Part shown: positions 8,343 to 18,005 of the stretch, piece by piece
How positions within the stretch are numbered: position 1 is the first letter of the stretch
How the letters are laid out: each line of letters opens with the position of its first letter
Assembly (NCBI RefSeq): GCF_018603885.1
Contig: NZ_JAHGAW010000007.1
Location: 69,443 to 133,442, forward strand
DNA: 64,000 bases
Direction: 5' to 3'
Origin: Sphingobium nicotianae
GTDB lineage: Bacteria; Pseudomonadota; Alphaproteobacteria; Sphingomonadales; Sphingomonadaceae
Position numbers and translations under genes: made by a program
Notes under the pieces: model-generated
Databases searched by the model: none
Told to the model about the DNA's origin: nothing
Seen by the model: the letters and a program-made list of their open reading frames with translations, nothing else

Positions 8343-9272
8343 CTAATCCTCCGCCCGTTCCGCAACCTGTTTCGGTGGGTGCAGGCGCACGCGCGTCACG
8401 TGGCGTGAATCGCCTCCGATAATCTCGATCTTCCAGCCGCTTTCGTCATGGATGAGGCATTCGCCGATGTCCGGCACCTTGCCGGCGATGACGAAGGCGA
8501 GGCCGCCGATCGTGTCGACGTCCGAATCCACCTCGGCCAGCTTGGGGTCGATCGTCTCGGCAATGTCGTCCAGCTCGGCGCGCGCGTCGGCGTCCCACAT
8601 GCCGCCTTCCAGCGGTACCAGCATCGCTTCGGGCTCGTCGTCATGCTCGTCCTCGATGTCGCCGACGATCTCCTCGACCAGATCCTCGATGGTGAGGAGG
8701 CCGTCCGTGCCTGAATATTCGTCGAGCACGATGGCGAGGTGGGTGCGCTTGGCGCGCATCTCGGCCAGCAGATCGAGCACGCCCATGCTCTGGGGTACAT
8801 AGAGCGGCTGTCGGATCAGCGACGCGAGGCTCTCCGGATGCGCCTCGCCTTTTGCGAGGATAGCGAAGGCGTCGCGGATGTGGATCATGCCGGTGATATG
8901 ATCGAGGCTGCCCTCATAGACCGGAATGCGGCTGTGCCCGGCTTCGACAAACAGGGCCATCAGCTCGGCGAAGCTGGCATCCTGCGAAATGGCGACAATG
9001 TCGGCGCGCGGGACAGCGACATCGTCGACGCTATGCTCGCCGAAATGCAGCATGTTGCGGAGCATCTGCCGCTCCACGGGCGCGAGATCGCCCTTCGCGG
9101 CCGGCGCATCCTCCTGCTCCTCATGATGCTCGATGACATTTTCGAGCTCCTGACGCAGGCTCGTCGCTTCACTTTCCCCGAACAGCATGGCCCGCAGGCC
9201 GCGCCATATTCGGCCGCCTTCGCTGCTACTGTCGCCCTCTTTCGAAGAGGAGGAGGCGGCTGTCTCGGCCAT
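8343..9272 (-). CDS. corC: CorC/HlyC-family CBS-domain protein
   Basis: A 309-residue cytoplasmic protein with an acidic and serine-rich N-terminal tail, a CBS pair (about residues 75-200; motif VPRADIVAIS, then GHSRIPVYEG) and a C-terminal CorC/HlyC transporter-associated domain (about 215-300; GGLAFVIAGKVPDIGE). It has no DUF21 membrane domain, so it is the short CorC type named for magnesium and cobalt efflux, not a membrane hemolysin. It closes the phoH-ybeY-corC unit, 24 bases after ybeY. In many alphaproteobacteria lnt follows; here it does not. Confidence 0.9.
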   Translation of the reverse strand: MAETAASSSSKEGDSSSEGGRIWRGLRAMLFGESEATSLRQELENVIEHHEEQEDAPAAKGDLAPVERQMLRNMLHFGEHSVDDVAVPRADIVAISQDASFAELMALFVEAGHSRIPVYEGSLDHITGMIHIRDAFAILAKGEAHPESLASLIRQPLYVPQSMGVLDLLAEMRAKRTHLAIVLDEYSGTDGLLTIEDLVEEIVGDIEDEHDDEPEAMLVPLEGGMWDADARAELDDIAETIDPKLAEVDSDVDTIGGLAFVIAGKVPDIGECLIHDESGWKIEIIGGDSRHVTRVRLHPPKQVAERAED

Positions 9273-9296
9273 GGTCTGTGTCAGGTCCCTGTTCGT

Positions 9297-9836
9297 CTAT
9301 GAAGCGTCGTCGATCGGCCCGGCGTGGCCATTCGCGCGATCCCCATATGGATCAGCAAGGCCCAGCGTTTCAAGGGCGCGTATTTCCAGCTCCTCCATCG
9401 CCTCGGCTTCCGCATCATTCTCGTGATCATGGCCGACGAGGTGGAGCGTACCGTGAACGATCAGATGCGTGGCGTGGTCGGCCAGCGAAACGCCGCGCTC
9501 CGCCGCCTCGCGCGTGCAGGTCTCCTGCGCCAGGATGATGTCGCCGAGCAGCACTTCGCCATCGTCGCTATTGGCGAGCGCGCCGATGAGATCGCTCTGC
9601 ACCATCGGAAAGGAGAGGACGTTGGTCGGCCTGTCCTTGCCGCGATAGGCGGCGTTGAGCTGCTGCACCTCGGCATCGTCGGAAAGCTTGACCGAGACTT
9701 CAACGGCGATGTCCTTGTCGAGCAGCTCGCCGTTCGGCGTCTGCATGAGGGCGGCGCGGACCGCCCGCTGCGCAAGGGCGCTCCAGTCCGTGTCGCCGGG
9801 CCAGGCCGGTCCGGCGTCGGTCGCGACCTCAAGCAT
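9297..9836 (-). CDS. ybeY: Endoribonuclease YbeY (rRNA maturation factor)
   Basis: A 179-residue single-domain metalloprotein of the UPF0054/YbeY family, a zinc-dependent endoribonuclease in 16S rRNA 3'-end maturation and ribosome quality control. The metal site H-x3-H-x5-H is present in HGTLHLVGHDH, and the TNVLSFP motif precedes it. The start at 9836 (MLEVAT) overlaps the end of phoH by eight bases, which fits translational coupling; the frame upstream is only the antisense shadow of phoH. The C-terminal tail after GLADPYG is short and probably unstructured. Confidence 0.93.
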   Translation of the reverse strand: MLEVATDAGPAWPGDTDWSALAQRAVRAALMQTPNGELLDKDIAVEVSVKLSDDAEVQQLNAAYRGKDRPTNVLSFPMVQSDLIGALANSDDGEVLLGDIILAQETCTREAAERGVSLADHATHLIVHGTLHLVGHDHENDAEAEAMEELEIRALETLGLADPYGDRANGHAGPIDDAS

Positions 9837-10851
9837 TGGGCCCCTCATAGGCCGCGACGATGCGGCCCACGATCGGGTGGCGCACGACGTCGGCGGTCGT
9901 GAAGCGGGTGACGGCAATGCCTTCGATGCCCTCCAGCTTGTCGACGGCGTCTGCGAGGCCCGAGGCGCCGGGCGTCGGCAGGTCGACCTGCTTGGGGTCG
10001 CCGCAGATGACCATGCGGCTGCCCTCGCCGAAGCGGGTGAGGAACATCTTCATCTGGGCGATCGTCGTGTTCTGCGCCTCGTCGAGGATGATGAAGGCAT
10101 TGGCGAGCGTACGGCCGCGCATGAAGGCGAGGGGGGCGATTTCGATCTCGCCGCTCGCGATGCGCCGCTCGACCTGCTCGGCAGGCAGCGTGTCGTAGAG
10201 CGCGTCGTAGAGCGGGCGCAGATAGGGATCGACCTTCTCTTTCATATCGCCGGGCAGGAAGCCGAGCTTCTCGCCCGCTTCGACCGCGGGGCGGGAGAGG
10301 ATCAGCCGGTCGACCGATCCGGTGATGAGCTGGGAGACCGCCTGCGCGACGGCGAGATAGGTCTTGCCCGTGCCGGCCGGGCCGAGCGCGAAGATCAAGT
10401 CGTTGCGGGCCAGCGCCTCCATATAGACGCCCTGATTGGCCGTGCGCGGGACGATCGTCTTCTTGCGCGTGCGGATCATCACCTTGGGTGGCTCGGACAC
10501 GTCGTGCCGGATGATGCCATCGAGCGTCGGCTCGGCCGACATGGCGATCACGGCCTCGACCGCGCCGCTGTCGATCTGTTGGCCGACGACCAGGCGATTA
10601 TAGAGGCCTTGCAGCACGTCGCGCGCGCGGGCGGCGGCTTCCGCCTCGCCCTCGATCTGCAGCTTGTTGCCGCGCGCGGCGATATAGACGCCAAGCCGGT
10701 TCTCGATCGCCACGAGATTCTGGTCATATTCGCCGAACAGCGCGGTGAGCAGATAGGGCTTCTCGAAGACCAGTTCGAGCCGGGCTTTCTGGCCAGCCTC
10801 CGCCTGAACGGGACGCTTAGGCACTGGGCCGGCTCGGTGCGCGGGGCGCAA
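9829..10851 (-). CDS. phoH: PhoH-family ATPase
   Basis: An up-to-340-residue cytoplasmic P-loop ATPase. An N-terminal KH-like region (about residues 25-100) precedes the ATPase with Walker A GPAGTGKT and Walker B ILDEAQN, followed by GDPKQVD. PhoH proteins co-occur with YbeY and are thought to act in RNA metabolism. The start is uncertain: the longest frame opens with TTG at 10851, while a GTG at 10824 gives VPKRPVQ, closer to the usual N-terminus; neither has a clear ribosome-binding site. It heads phoH-ybeY-corC. miaB, its usual upstream neighbour, is displaced by about 3.4 kb. Confidence 0.93.
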   Translation of the reverse strand: MRPAHRAGPVPKRPVQAEAGQKARLELVFEKPYLLTALFGEYDQNLVAIENRLGVYIAARGNKLQIEGEAEAAARARDVLQGLYNRLVVGQQIDSGAVEAVIAMSAEPTLDGIIRHDVSEPPKVMIRTRKKTIVPRTANQGVYMEALARNDLIFALGPAGTGKTYLAVAQAVSQLITGSVDRLILSRPAVEAGEKLGFLPGDMKEKVDPYLRPLYDALYDTLPAEQVERRIASGEIEIAPLAFMRGRTLANAFIILDEAQNTTIAQMKMFLTRFGEGSRMVICGDPKQVDLPTPGASGLADAVDKLEGIEGIAVTRFTTADVVRHPIVGRIVAAYEGPNA

Positions 10852-11074
10852 GGGAGACTGATGTCATCGGAAGCCCTCATGCCAGAGCGAATCGGAGGCG
10901 GACAAGAGGGAAGGTGGGAAAGATGCTTAGGCCGCGTGGACGAATTCCCGCTTCAATGATGGTCCGCTCTTAAGCGCGGACAATCCACGCCGGATGGCTG
11001 AAAAGTTGGGGTTTGCGGACAGGCGGCTTTTGAAATCAATAGCATGAAATGCCGCCCTTCCTTATGTTGGGTAG

Positions 11075-11431
11075 ATGATCGGTAATCGCTTCGCCCTGTC
11101 CATGGCCTTCATCACATTCGCAGTGATGGTCTGCGGGCTAACCTTGGCTATCGGCAACGAGGTCGTTGCCTATTTGGCTGCAACGCTGCTGTTTCTCTGC
11201 CTGTGCGTGGTCGAGCAAGTTGGGCTGTTACCTTTGTTCAGAGGATTTCTGCGGCTCGCCCTTCTTATAGTTCTACCATCAGCAGCTTTCCCCCTTGCCG
11301 ATCTTGGCTACCTCCCATTCCCTCAGGTCACTCTCTACATGGCCGCAATCATTATGCTTGCCGCTCTGCCCGTGTTTTGGTGGCAAATGGCGAAGCGCAG
11401 GACGAACTCTGGGCCTACAATTGTCCGCTAA
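11075..11431 (+). CDS. Small hypothetical four-helix membrane protein
   Basis: A 118-residue, very hydrophobic protein with about four membrane-spanning helices and a basic C-terminal tail (MAKRRT). No family is recognised. The DNA here is visibly less GC-rich and less biased in third codon positions than its neighbours, and no good ribosome-binding site precedes the ATG. It is either recently acquired or not a true gene. It lies between phoH and mreB, in the segment that interrupts the conserved miaB-phoH order. Confidence 0.45.
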   Translation: MIGNRFALSMAFITFAVMVCGLTLAIGNEVVAYLAATLLFLCLCVVEQVGLLPLFRGFLRLALLIVLPSAAFPLADLGYLPFPQVTLYMAAIIMLAALPVFWWQMAKRRTNSGPTIVR

Positions 11432-11590
11432 TTGAGCCGCTGTTGACCTGCGAGGCGTCCGCAACGTCGTCGCGTCCTGACTGCCCGCTTCCGGGAGAAA
11501 ATGCCGGATAGCCGTCGTTCGAATTTGTCCACGCCGCCTGGCCCTCCCCTGCAGGGGAGCGTTGCAACACGCCATCCAGAAACATTTCTT

Positions 11591-11678
11591 CGTCATTCCC
11601 GCGAATGCGGAATCCAGTTCCCCCGTTGTCCTGTTGATGGAAGGTGGCAGCTAGATTCCCGCATTCGCGGGAATGACG
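11591..11678. repeat. Dispersed palindromic repeat, full inverted pair
   Basis: Left arm starts CGTCATTCCCGCGAATGCGG and reads on to AATCCAG. The right arm starts CTAGATTCCCGCATTCGCGG and ends GAATGACG. The arms are inverted copies separated by about 33 bases, and each arm is itself an imperfect hairpin. It fills the spacer between the small membrane protein and the convergent mreB. The rest of 11432-11729 shows nothing else. Confidence 0.85.
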
Positions 11679-11729
11679 GGGAGGGGGAGCTTTCGCAACG
11701 GCCCCTTTCCAGCGAGGACTACAGCCGCG

Positions 11730-12866
<1,137 letters not shown>

Positions 12867-12970
12867 TTATCCATTGACGGGGCATGTCGCCGGATTGTCG
12901 ACACCCGTTTTTTCGCGCCAGGGCGCGCCAAGGGTAGTGCGAGCGCGCTTAGCGGCCTATCGAAGCGCCG

Positions 12971-14257
12971 ATGCGGACCCGATCGCTCCGGCAACAGCTT
13001 GCAAGAGTGAACAATGCGACGCTGCGCGGTCGCATGGCGGCGGTCGTCGGCGCCGTGCTGCTGAGCCTGGCCGCCGTGTTCTTCGCGAGGATCGGCGAAG
13101 TCGCGCAACATTGGTTTCTGCGTCTCGTGGCAGCCCATCCCGCTGCACCCGCGCTGCTCACACCGGTGATGTTCGGCCTGGTCGTCTATATCACCCGGCG
13201 CTGGTGCCCCGAGGCTCGCGGCTCGGGCATCCCGCAGGTCATGGCGGCGGCGCGCAACCCCGAACGAGCAGGTTCGAGCGCACTGGTGTCGCTGCGCACG
13301 GCCGTGATGAAACTGGCGGGGACCATTGCCGTGCTCCTCGCAGGCGGGGCGGCAGGACGCGAGGGCCCGACGGTGCAGATCAGCGCCGCCATCATGGTTG
13401 CGGTGCAGCGCTGGCTGCGCGTGCCGGTGTCGGCAGGCGTGATCATCGCGGGTGGCGCGGCGGGGGTCGCAGCCGCCTTCAACACGCCGCTGGCCGGCGT
13501 CGCCTTCGCGATCGAGGAGCTGGCATCGGCCTTTGAACAGAAGGTGGCCATCTTCGTGATGGCCGCAGTCATGATCTCGGGCCTCGCCAGCCTGGGCCTG
13601 TCGGGCGACTATGTCTATTTTGGCGCGATGAGCCAGGCGCTGCCGCTGCGTTCGATGCTGCTGATCGCGCCTGTTGCCGGTATCCTCGGCGGGCTGGCCG
13701 GCGGCCTGTTCTCGCGCTGCCTGATCGCGATGAGCGCTTCGCCGCGCAGGATGGTCGCCGCACTCCGGGCGCGGCCGCTGCTGGTCGCGATCCTGTGCGG
13801 GGCGATCGTCGCCGCGCTCGGCATCGCGACCGATGGTCTGAGCTGGGGGACCGGCTATGACGAGACAAAGCGGCTGCTCGCGGGAGAGCATCTGCCGATC
13901 CTGTTCGGCCCGTCCCGCTTTTTCGCGACGCTGGCGACCGCGCTGAGCGGCGCGCCGGGCGGCATCTTCGCGCCGTCGCTCTCCGTGGGCGCTGGGCTTG
14001 GCCAGCTCATCTCGGCGCTGTTCCCCGGTCAGTCGGCCGGCGCGATCGTGCTGCTCGGCATGATCGGCTATTTCACGGGCGTCGTGCGGGCGCCGCTGAC
14101 GGCCGCGATCATCATGATGGAGATGACGGCCGACCGGACGATGATCCTGCCGCTTTTCGCGACGGCGCTGATTGCTGATTGGGTGAGCGCCCTGGTGTGC
14201 CGGCCGAAGCTCTACCACGCCCTGGCGCGGCAGTTCCAGCAGGACAAGGTAGCGTGA
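12971..14257 (+). CDS. clcA: CLC-family chloride channel / Cl-/H+ antiporter
   Basis: A 428-residue integral membrane protein of the CLC family without C-terminal CBS domains. The selectivity-filter motifs are complete: GSGIPQ (about 84-89), GREGPTVQ with gating glutamate E131, and GGIFAPSLSVG. The intracellular proton-path glutamate of exchangers also appears conserved (IEE, 181-183), favouring a Cl-/H+ antiporter over a channel. Members help in acid resistance or ion homeostasis. It is divergent from mreB and its stop codon directly abuts the stop of the convergent miaB with no spacer. Confidence 0.93.
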   Translation: MRTRSLRQQLARVNNATLRGRMAAVVGAVLLSLAAVFFARIGEVAQHWFLRLVAAHPAAPALLTPVMFGLVVYITRRWCPEARGSGIPQVMAAARNPERAGSSALVSLRTAVMKLAGTIAVLLAGGAAGREGPTVQISAAIMVAVQRWLRVPVSAGVIIAGGAAGVAAAFNTPLAGVAFAIEELASAFEQKVAIFVMAAVMISGLASLGLSGDYVYFGAMSQALPLRSMLLIAPVAGILGGLAGGLFSRCLIAMSASPRRMVAALRARPLLVAILCGAIVAALGIATDGLSWGTGYDETKRLLAGEHLPILFGPSRFFATLATALSGAPGGIFAPSLSVGAGLGQLISALFPGQSAGAIVLLGMIGYFTGVVRAPLTAAIIMMEMTADRTMILPLFATALIADWVSALVCRPKLYHALARQFQQDKVA

Positions 14258-15595
14258 TCAGGCCCGCTGGTGCGCGACGACCGCGCCCGTGAGACTGTTC
14301 GGTCCGGCCGAGACGATGTCGACCTCGACCAGATCGCCGATCCCGACGTCCTCCGCTTCGATCACCACCGACTGGAGCCAGGGCGACTTGCCGATCAGCT
14401 GGCCGGCTTGGCGGCCCTTGCGCTCGAGCAGGATTTGCGTGCGTTTGCCGATCGTCGCCTGATTGAAGGCGAGTTGCTCGCGGTTGATCGCGGCCTGCAG
14501 GCGCTGGAGCCGCTCGTCCATCAGTTCGGGCGCGATCTGGCCGTCCATGTCGGCGGCCGGCGTGCCGGGGCGCGAGCTGTATTTGAAGCTGAAGCACTGG
14601 GCATAGCGTGTCTCTGCGACGATGCTCAGCGTCTCCTTGAACTCGGCATCGCTCTCGCCGGGGAAGCCGACGATGAAATCGCCGGAGAGGGCGATGTCCG
14701 GCCGGGCAGCGCGGACGCGCTCGATGATGCGCAGATAGGAGTCGCGGCTGTGGCTGCGGTTCATCGCCTTGAGGATGCGGTCGCTGCCGGACTGCACGGG
14801 CAGATGCAGGAACGGCATGAGCGAGGGAATCTCAGCATGCGCGTCCATCAGGCCCTGCGTCATGTCGTTGGGGTGGCTGGTCGTGTAGCGGATGCGGGCG
14901 AGGCCGGGGAGCTTGTCGAGCGCCCGGACGAGGCCGTCCAGGCCTTGGGCGCGGCCGGCTTCGTCCTCGCCGGTCCAGGCGTTGACGTTCTGGCCCAGCA
15001 GGGTGATTTCCTTGGCGCCAGCATCGACCAGAGCGCGCGCCTCGTCGAGGATCGCGTTCCACGGCCGGCTGACTTCGGCGCCGCGCGTGTAGGGCACCAC
15101 GCAATAAGTGCAGAACTTGTCGCAGCCTTCCTGCACGGTGAGGAAGGCGCTCGCGCTGGTGCGGCGGGCACGGCCGGGCAGGATCTCGAACTTGGAGGCG
15201 GCGGGCATGTCGGTATCGACCGCCGCGCGCCCGGCGACGGCGTCGTCGATCAGGCCGGGCAGGCGATGATAGGCTTGCGGGCCGACCACGATGTCGACGG
15301 TCTTGGCGCGGCGGCTGATCTCGGCGCCCTCGGCCTGCGCGACGCAGCCTGCGACCGCGATCATCGGGCGACTTCCGTCCTCGCGCTTCATCCGGCCGAT
15401 CTCGGAATAGATACGGTCGACCGCCTTCTCGCGGATGTGGCAGGTGTTGAGCACGACGAGGTCGGCGTCGAGGCTCTCGTCGGCCGCGGTCATGCCGCGC
15501 GCGGCGAGCAGCTCGCCCATGCGCTCGCCGTCATAGACGTTCATCTGGCAGCCGAAGGATTTGACGTGGTAGGTCTTGGGAGGGGATTGCGTCAT
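14258..15595 (-). CDS. miaB: tRNA-2-methylthio-N6-dimethylallyladenosine synthase MiaB
   Basis: A 445-residue radical-SAM methylthiotransferase that adds the 2-methylthio group to i6A37 in tRNAs. The N-terminal UPF0004 domain carries the auxiliary-cluster cysteines C16, C52 and C84. The radical-SAM motif is CDKFCTYC (C158, C162, C165). A TRAM domain closes the protein (about 375-440). MiaB is favoured over RimO or MtaB by the opening YHVKSFGCQMN and the VVPYTRG motif. It belongs with plsC and fur on the same strand; its usual downstream partner phoH lies 3.4 kb further on. Confidence 0.95.
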   Translation of the reverse strand: MTQSPPKTYHVKSFGCQMNVYDGERMGELLAARGMTAADESLDADLVVLNTCHIREKAVDRIYSEIGRMKREDGSRPMIAVAGCVAQAEGAEISRRAKTVDIVVGPQAYHRLPGLIDDAVAGRAAVDTDMPAASKFEILPGRARRTSASAFLTVQEGCDKFCTYCVVPYTRGAEVSRPWNAILDEARALVDAGAKEITLLGQNVNAWTGEDEAGRAQGLDGLVRALDKLPGLARIRYTTSHPNDMTQGLMDAHAEIPSLMPFLHLPVQSGSDRILKAMNRSHSRDSYLRIIERVRAARPDIALSGDFIVGFPGESDAEFKETLSIVAETRYAQCFSFKYSSRPGTPAADMDGQIAPELMDERLQRLQAAINREQLAFNQATIGKRTQILLERKGRQAGQLIGKSPWLQSVVIEAEDVGIGDLVEVDIVSAGPNSLTGAVVAHQRA

Positions 15596-15772
15596 GGGGC
15601 GGCGCTATATCGCTGACGAGGCGGACAAGGAAGCACCGTGGCCATCGTGCCGAAAATTCCCGTGGCGGCTGTCCCGGCCTTGCCGTCGTTCCAGTCCCCA
15701 TCCGTTCGTGCCAGATTGGTACGCGAGTGGGGGTTGGCGGGTCGGTGTCGGTCCGTGCTAGGATGTCCGATC

Positions 15773-15949
15773 ATGTCGGACCTGCGCGACGCCATATATT
15801 ATCAGCAACTTGCTCGTGTCGCACGCTTGAAGGCCGATACCACAGACGACCCATATCTTGCTCGTCGTCTGCGGGAGGCCGCGATCAAGCATGAGCGCAT
15901 GGCCCGGAAAATCGACGGCCAGAGCAGCAGCAAGAATGGCACGCACTGA
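15773..15949 (+). CDS. Small basic hypothetical protein (58 residues)
   Basis: A 58-residue, strongly helical and charged protein (MSDLRDAIYYQQLARVARLK at its start, then an ARRLREAAIKHERMAR helix). It has no known domain. The ATG at 15773 is preceded by AGGA with a nine-base spacer. A longer frame from 15638 has a proline-rich front part that looks non-coding. It lies between convergent miaB and plsC. The amphipathic pattern is typical of small stress or helix-pair proteins, but no function can be assigned. Confidence 0.55.
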   Translation: MSDLRDAIYYQQLARVARLKADTTDDPYLARRLREAAIKHERMARKIDGQSSSKNGTH

Positions 15950-15984
15950 TTTCCGGCACTCGGCGCGCGCCAGCGAATTTGCTG

Positions 15985-16737
15985 TTATCGATGGCCAGCC
16001 GCTGATTTTGCGGGTGCCTCACGAGCCAGCGCCGCCGCGATCCGCGCGCGCGTCTCGGCCGACAGGGTCTTGCGGTCCGGATGATCGCCGGGATCGAACG
16101 GTGCGAGGAAATGCAGGGTGAGCGGGCGGCGGCCTTTCGCGCCGAGGACGCGCAGCGCGTTGGCGATGCCGGATTCGCCTTCCCTCCAGGCCACCATGGG
16201 ACCGGCGGGGCCATAGTCCATCACTACAGGCTGGATGCGGATCGCGCGGGGCGGGGGGAGCAGGACTTCGAACAGGGCGGGCTTGAAGGGAAGCAGCGTG
16301 CTGCCGTCACCCGTGGTCCCTTCCGGGAAGAGCGCGATCGGCTGATGCAGGGCAACGGCAGCGCGCACCGCTTCGACCTGACCGGCGATCGCGCCGCGCT
16401 GCTTGCGGGCGACGAAGATGGTGTTGTTCTGCGCGGCGAGCCAGCCGACGACCGGTGTCGCCTGGACGCCATCCTTGGAGATGAACGCGCAGCCGGTCGC
16501 CCCGCCGAGCGAGAGAATGTCGATCCAGCTCAGATGATTGGCGACATAGAAGACATCGTGGAGCAGCGGGGTGCCGGAAATGCGGACATCGAAGCCGGCG
16601 ATGCGTGCGGCCCGCCCGAGGAAGCGCTGCGGCCACGGTGAGGGGCGACGGCGCCTGGCGAGCAGATGCGGCGGGACGCAATAGGCCGTGAGGGCGACGA
16701 GGCGGAGGATACGGAGCAGGGCGCGCAGGGTGGTCAT
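15985..16737 (-). CDS. plsC: 1-acyl-sn-glycerol-3-phosphate acyltransferase
   Basis: A 250-residue membrane-associated acyltransferase of the PlsC/LPLAT family, which makes phosphatidic acid from lysophosphatidic acid. The catalytic HX4D box is NHLSWID and the substrate-binding box is FPEGTT. A hydrophobic N-terminal helix (about residues 5-22) anchors it. The ATG at 16737 was chosen over one 19 codons upstream because it starts right at the membrane helix. It lies downstream of fur in the same direction, with a copy of the dispersed repeat in the 159-base gap between them. Confidence 0.9.
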   Translation of the reverse strand: MTTLRALLRILRLVALTAYCVPPHLLARRRRPSPWPQRFLGRAARIAGFDVRISGTPLLHDVFYVANHLSWIDILSLGGATGCAFISKDGVQATPVVGWLAAQNNTIFVARKQRGAIAGQVEAVRAAVALHQPIALFPEGTTGDGSTLLPFKPALFEVLLPPPRAIRIQPVVMDYGPAGPMVAWREGESGIANALRVLGAKGRRPLTLHFLAPFDPGDHPDRKTLSAETRARIAAALAREAPAKSAAGHR

Positions 16738-16789
16738 GATCACCGACCTGTCCTGCTCTCGCAGATCATATCCGTTCCTCTCCCATCGT

Positions 16790-16857
16790 GTCATTCCCGC
16801 GCATGCGGGAATCCAGAACCGATGTTGCTACTGGATTCCCGCGTTCCCGGGAATGAC
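16790..16857. repeat. Dispersed palindromic repeat, compact inverted pair
   Basis: GTCATTCCCGCGCATGCGGG leads into AATCCAG. After a 14-base centre the inverted copy runs from CTGGATTCCCGC to GGGAATGAC. This is the most compact complete copy in the window. It lies between fur and plsC in a co-directional spacer and could attenuate read-through. Confidence 0.85.
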
Positions 16858-16896
16858 GAAAGGGGAAGGGCAAAAGTGAACGACTTGCCGCCCTGC

Positions 16897-17325
16897 TCAG
16901 TCCTTGCGGTCGCGGTCCAGCGCGACGCCATAGAGCTCCATGCGGTGATCGACGAGGCGGTAGCCCAGCTTCTCGGCGATCTGGCGCTGGAGCTGCTCCA
17001 GTTCCGGGTCGACGAACTCGACCACCTTGCCGGACTCCACGTCGATGAGATGATCGTGATGCGCTTCGGGCGCCGGCTCGTAGCGGGCGCGGCCGTCGCC
17101 GAAATCGTGGCGCTCGAGGATGCCGGCCTCCTCGAACAGGCGGACGGTGCGATAGACCGTCGCGATCGAGATGTTGGGATCGATCGAGGAGGCGCGCTCG
17201 TGCAGCTTCTCGACGTCGGGATGATCCTCGCTCTCGGACAGCACGCGCGCGATCACGCGACGCTGATCGGTGATCCGCAGACCCCGCTCGGCGCAGAGCG
17301 CCTCAATGTCGATCGTCCGGCTCAT
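16897..17325 (-). CDS. fur: Fur-family metalloregulator
   Basis: A 142-residue ferric uptake regulator family repressor. The N-terminal winged helix includes ATVYRTVRLFEE (recognition helix, about residues 55-66). The dimerisation domain carries the metal-binding EAHHDHLID motif (H89, H90, H92). The two cysteines that hold structural zinc in E. coli Fur are absent (DVESGKVV at that place), as is common in alphaproteobacterial Fur/Mur proteins, so iron versus manganese response cannot be told. The ATG at 17325 opens the domain exactly; the frame extends far upstream without coding character. An 11-base inverted repeat lies 15 bases upstream. Confidence 0.93.
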   Translation of the reverse strand: MSRTIDIEALCAERGLRITDQRRVIARVLSESEDHPDVEKLHERASSIDPNISIATVYRTVRLFEEAGILERHDFGDGRARYEPAPEAHHDHLIDVESGKVVEFVDPELEQLQRQIAEKLGYRLVDHRMELYGVALDRDRKD

Positions 17326-17340
17326 CCGCGTGTAGTAGCG

Positions 17341-17370
17341 GAATTTGCAGGCGCTGGAACCTGCAAATTC
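17341..17370. promoter_or_regulatory. Inverted repeat upstream of fur (candidate operator)
   Basis: Perfect 11-base arms GAATTTGCAGG and CCTGCAAATTC are separated by eight bases and sit 15 bases upstream of the fur start codon. The TGCA-rich, AT-flanked pattern is suited to a dimeric metalloregulator, so autoregulation by Fur is a reasonable guess. Without a T-run it is not a standard intrinsic terminator for mucR. Confidence 0.5.
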
Positions 17371-17461
17371 GTCGGTACGACAAGTTTCCGACAGGAAGGG
17401 ACGCCGCCGGTGCCAGGCTCCGACGGCGTCCTTACGAACCGGCTGGGATCTGCGGGAAAGC

Positions 17462-17881
17462 TTATTTGCGCGTGCGGCGACGCGACGTGCCGAGACCGAT
17501 CTTCTTGGCCAGCGACCGGCGCTGTTCGGCATAATTGGGAGCGACCATCGGATAGTCGGCGGGCAGGCCCCACTTGGCGCGATAATCGTCCGGCGTCATC
17601 TGATAGTGCGTCATCAGGTGACGCTTGAGCATCTTGAGCTTCTTGCCGTCTTCCAGGCAAACGATGAAGTCGGGCTTCACGGACGAGCGGATCGACACTG
17701 CCGGCTCCTGCTTTACCAACACCGGCGCGGCTTCCTTCTCGAGTCCAGCGAGGGCGCCATAAACGTTCGAAATGAGCAAAGGCAGGTCTGAAACCGCAAC
17801 GCTGTTGTTCGAAACATGCGCGGCGACGATATCCGAGGTCAATGTAACGAGCATTTCATCCCGAGCGTTTGCATCCGACAT
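17462..17881 (-). CDS. mucR: MucR/Ros-family transcriptional regulator
   Basis: A 139-residue regulator of the Ros/MucR family, a prokaryotic zinc-finger-like DNA-binding domain that controls surface polysaccharide, motility and cell-cycle genes in alphaproteobacteria. The finger region is at residues 75-92, with C75, H88 and H92. The second cysteine of the classical finger is replaced by aspartate (CLEDGKK). The basic C-terminal tail (TSRRRTRK) is typical. The ATG at 17881 has AAGGA seven bases ahead. It lies between rimI and fur on the same strand. Confidence 0.92.
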   Translation of the reverse strand: MSDANARDEMLVTLTSDIVAAHVSNNSVAVSDLPLLISNVYGALAGLEKEAAPVLVKQEPAVSIRSSVKPDFIVCLEDGKKLKMLKRHLMTHYQMTPDDYRAKWGLPADYPMVAPNYAEQRRSLAKKIGLGTSRRRTRK

Positions 17882-18005
17882 AGTTGATTCCTTCAATTTC
17901 TTGTATTGTTGTTGGCGAACCCTGGAACCGTCTCTTCAGGACTATCAGGTGGCTGCTTCTAGGCGCCAGCGGTAGAAAGGGCAAGCTATCTCTGCTTGCT
18001 AAGCT

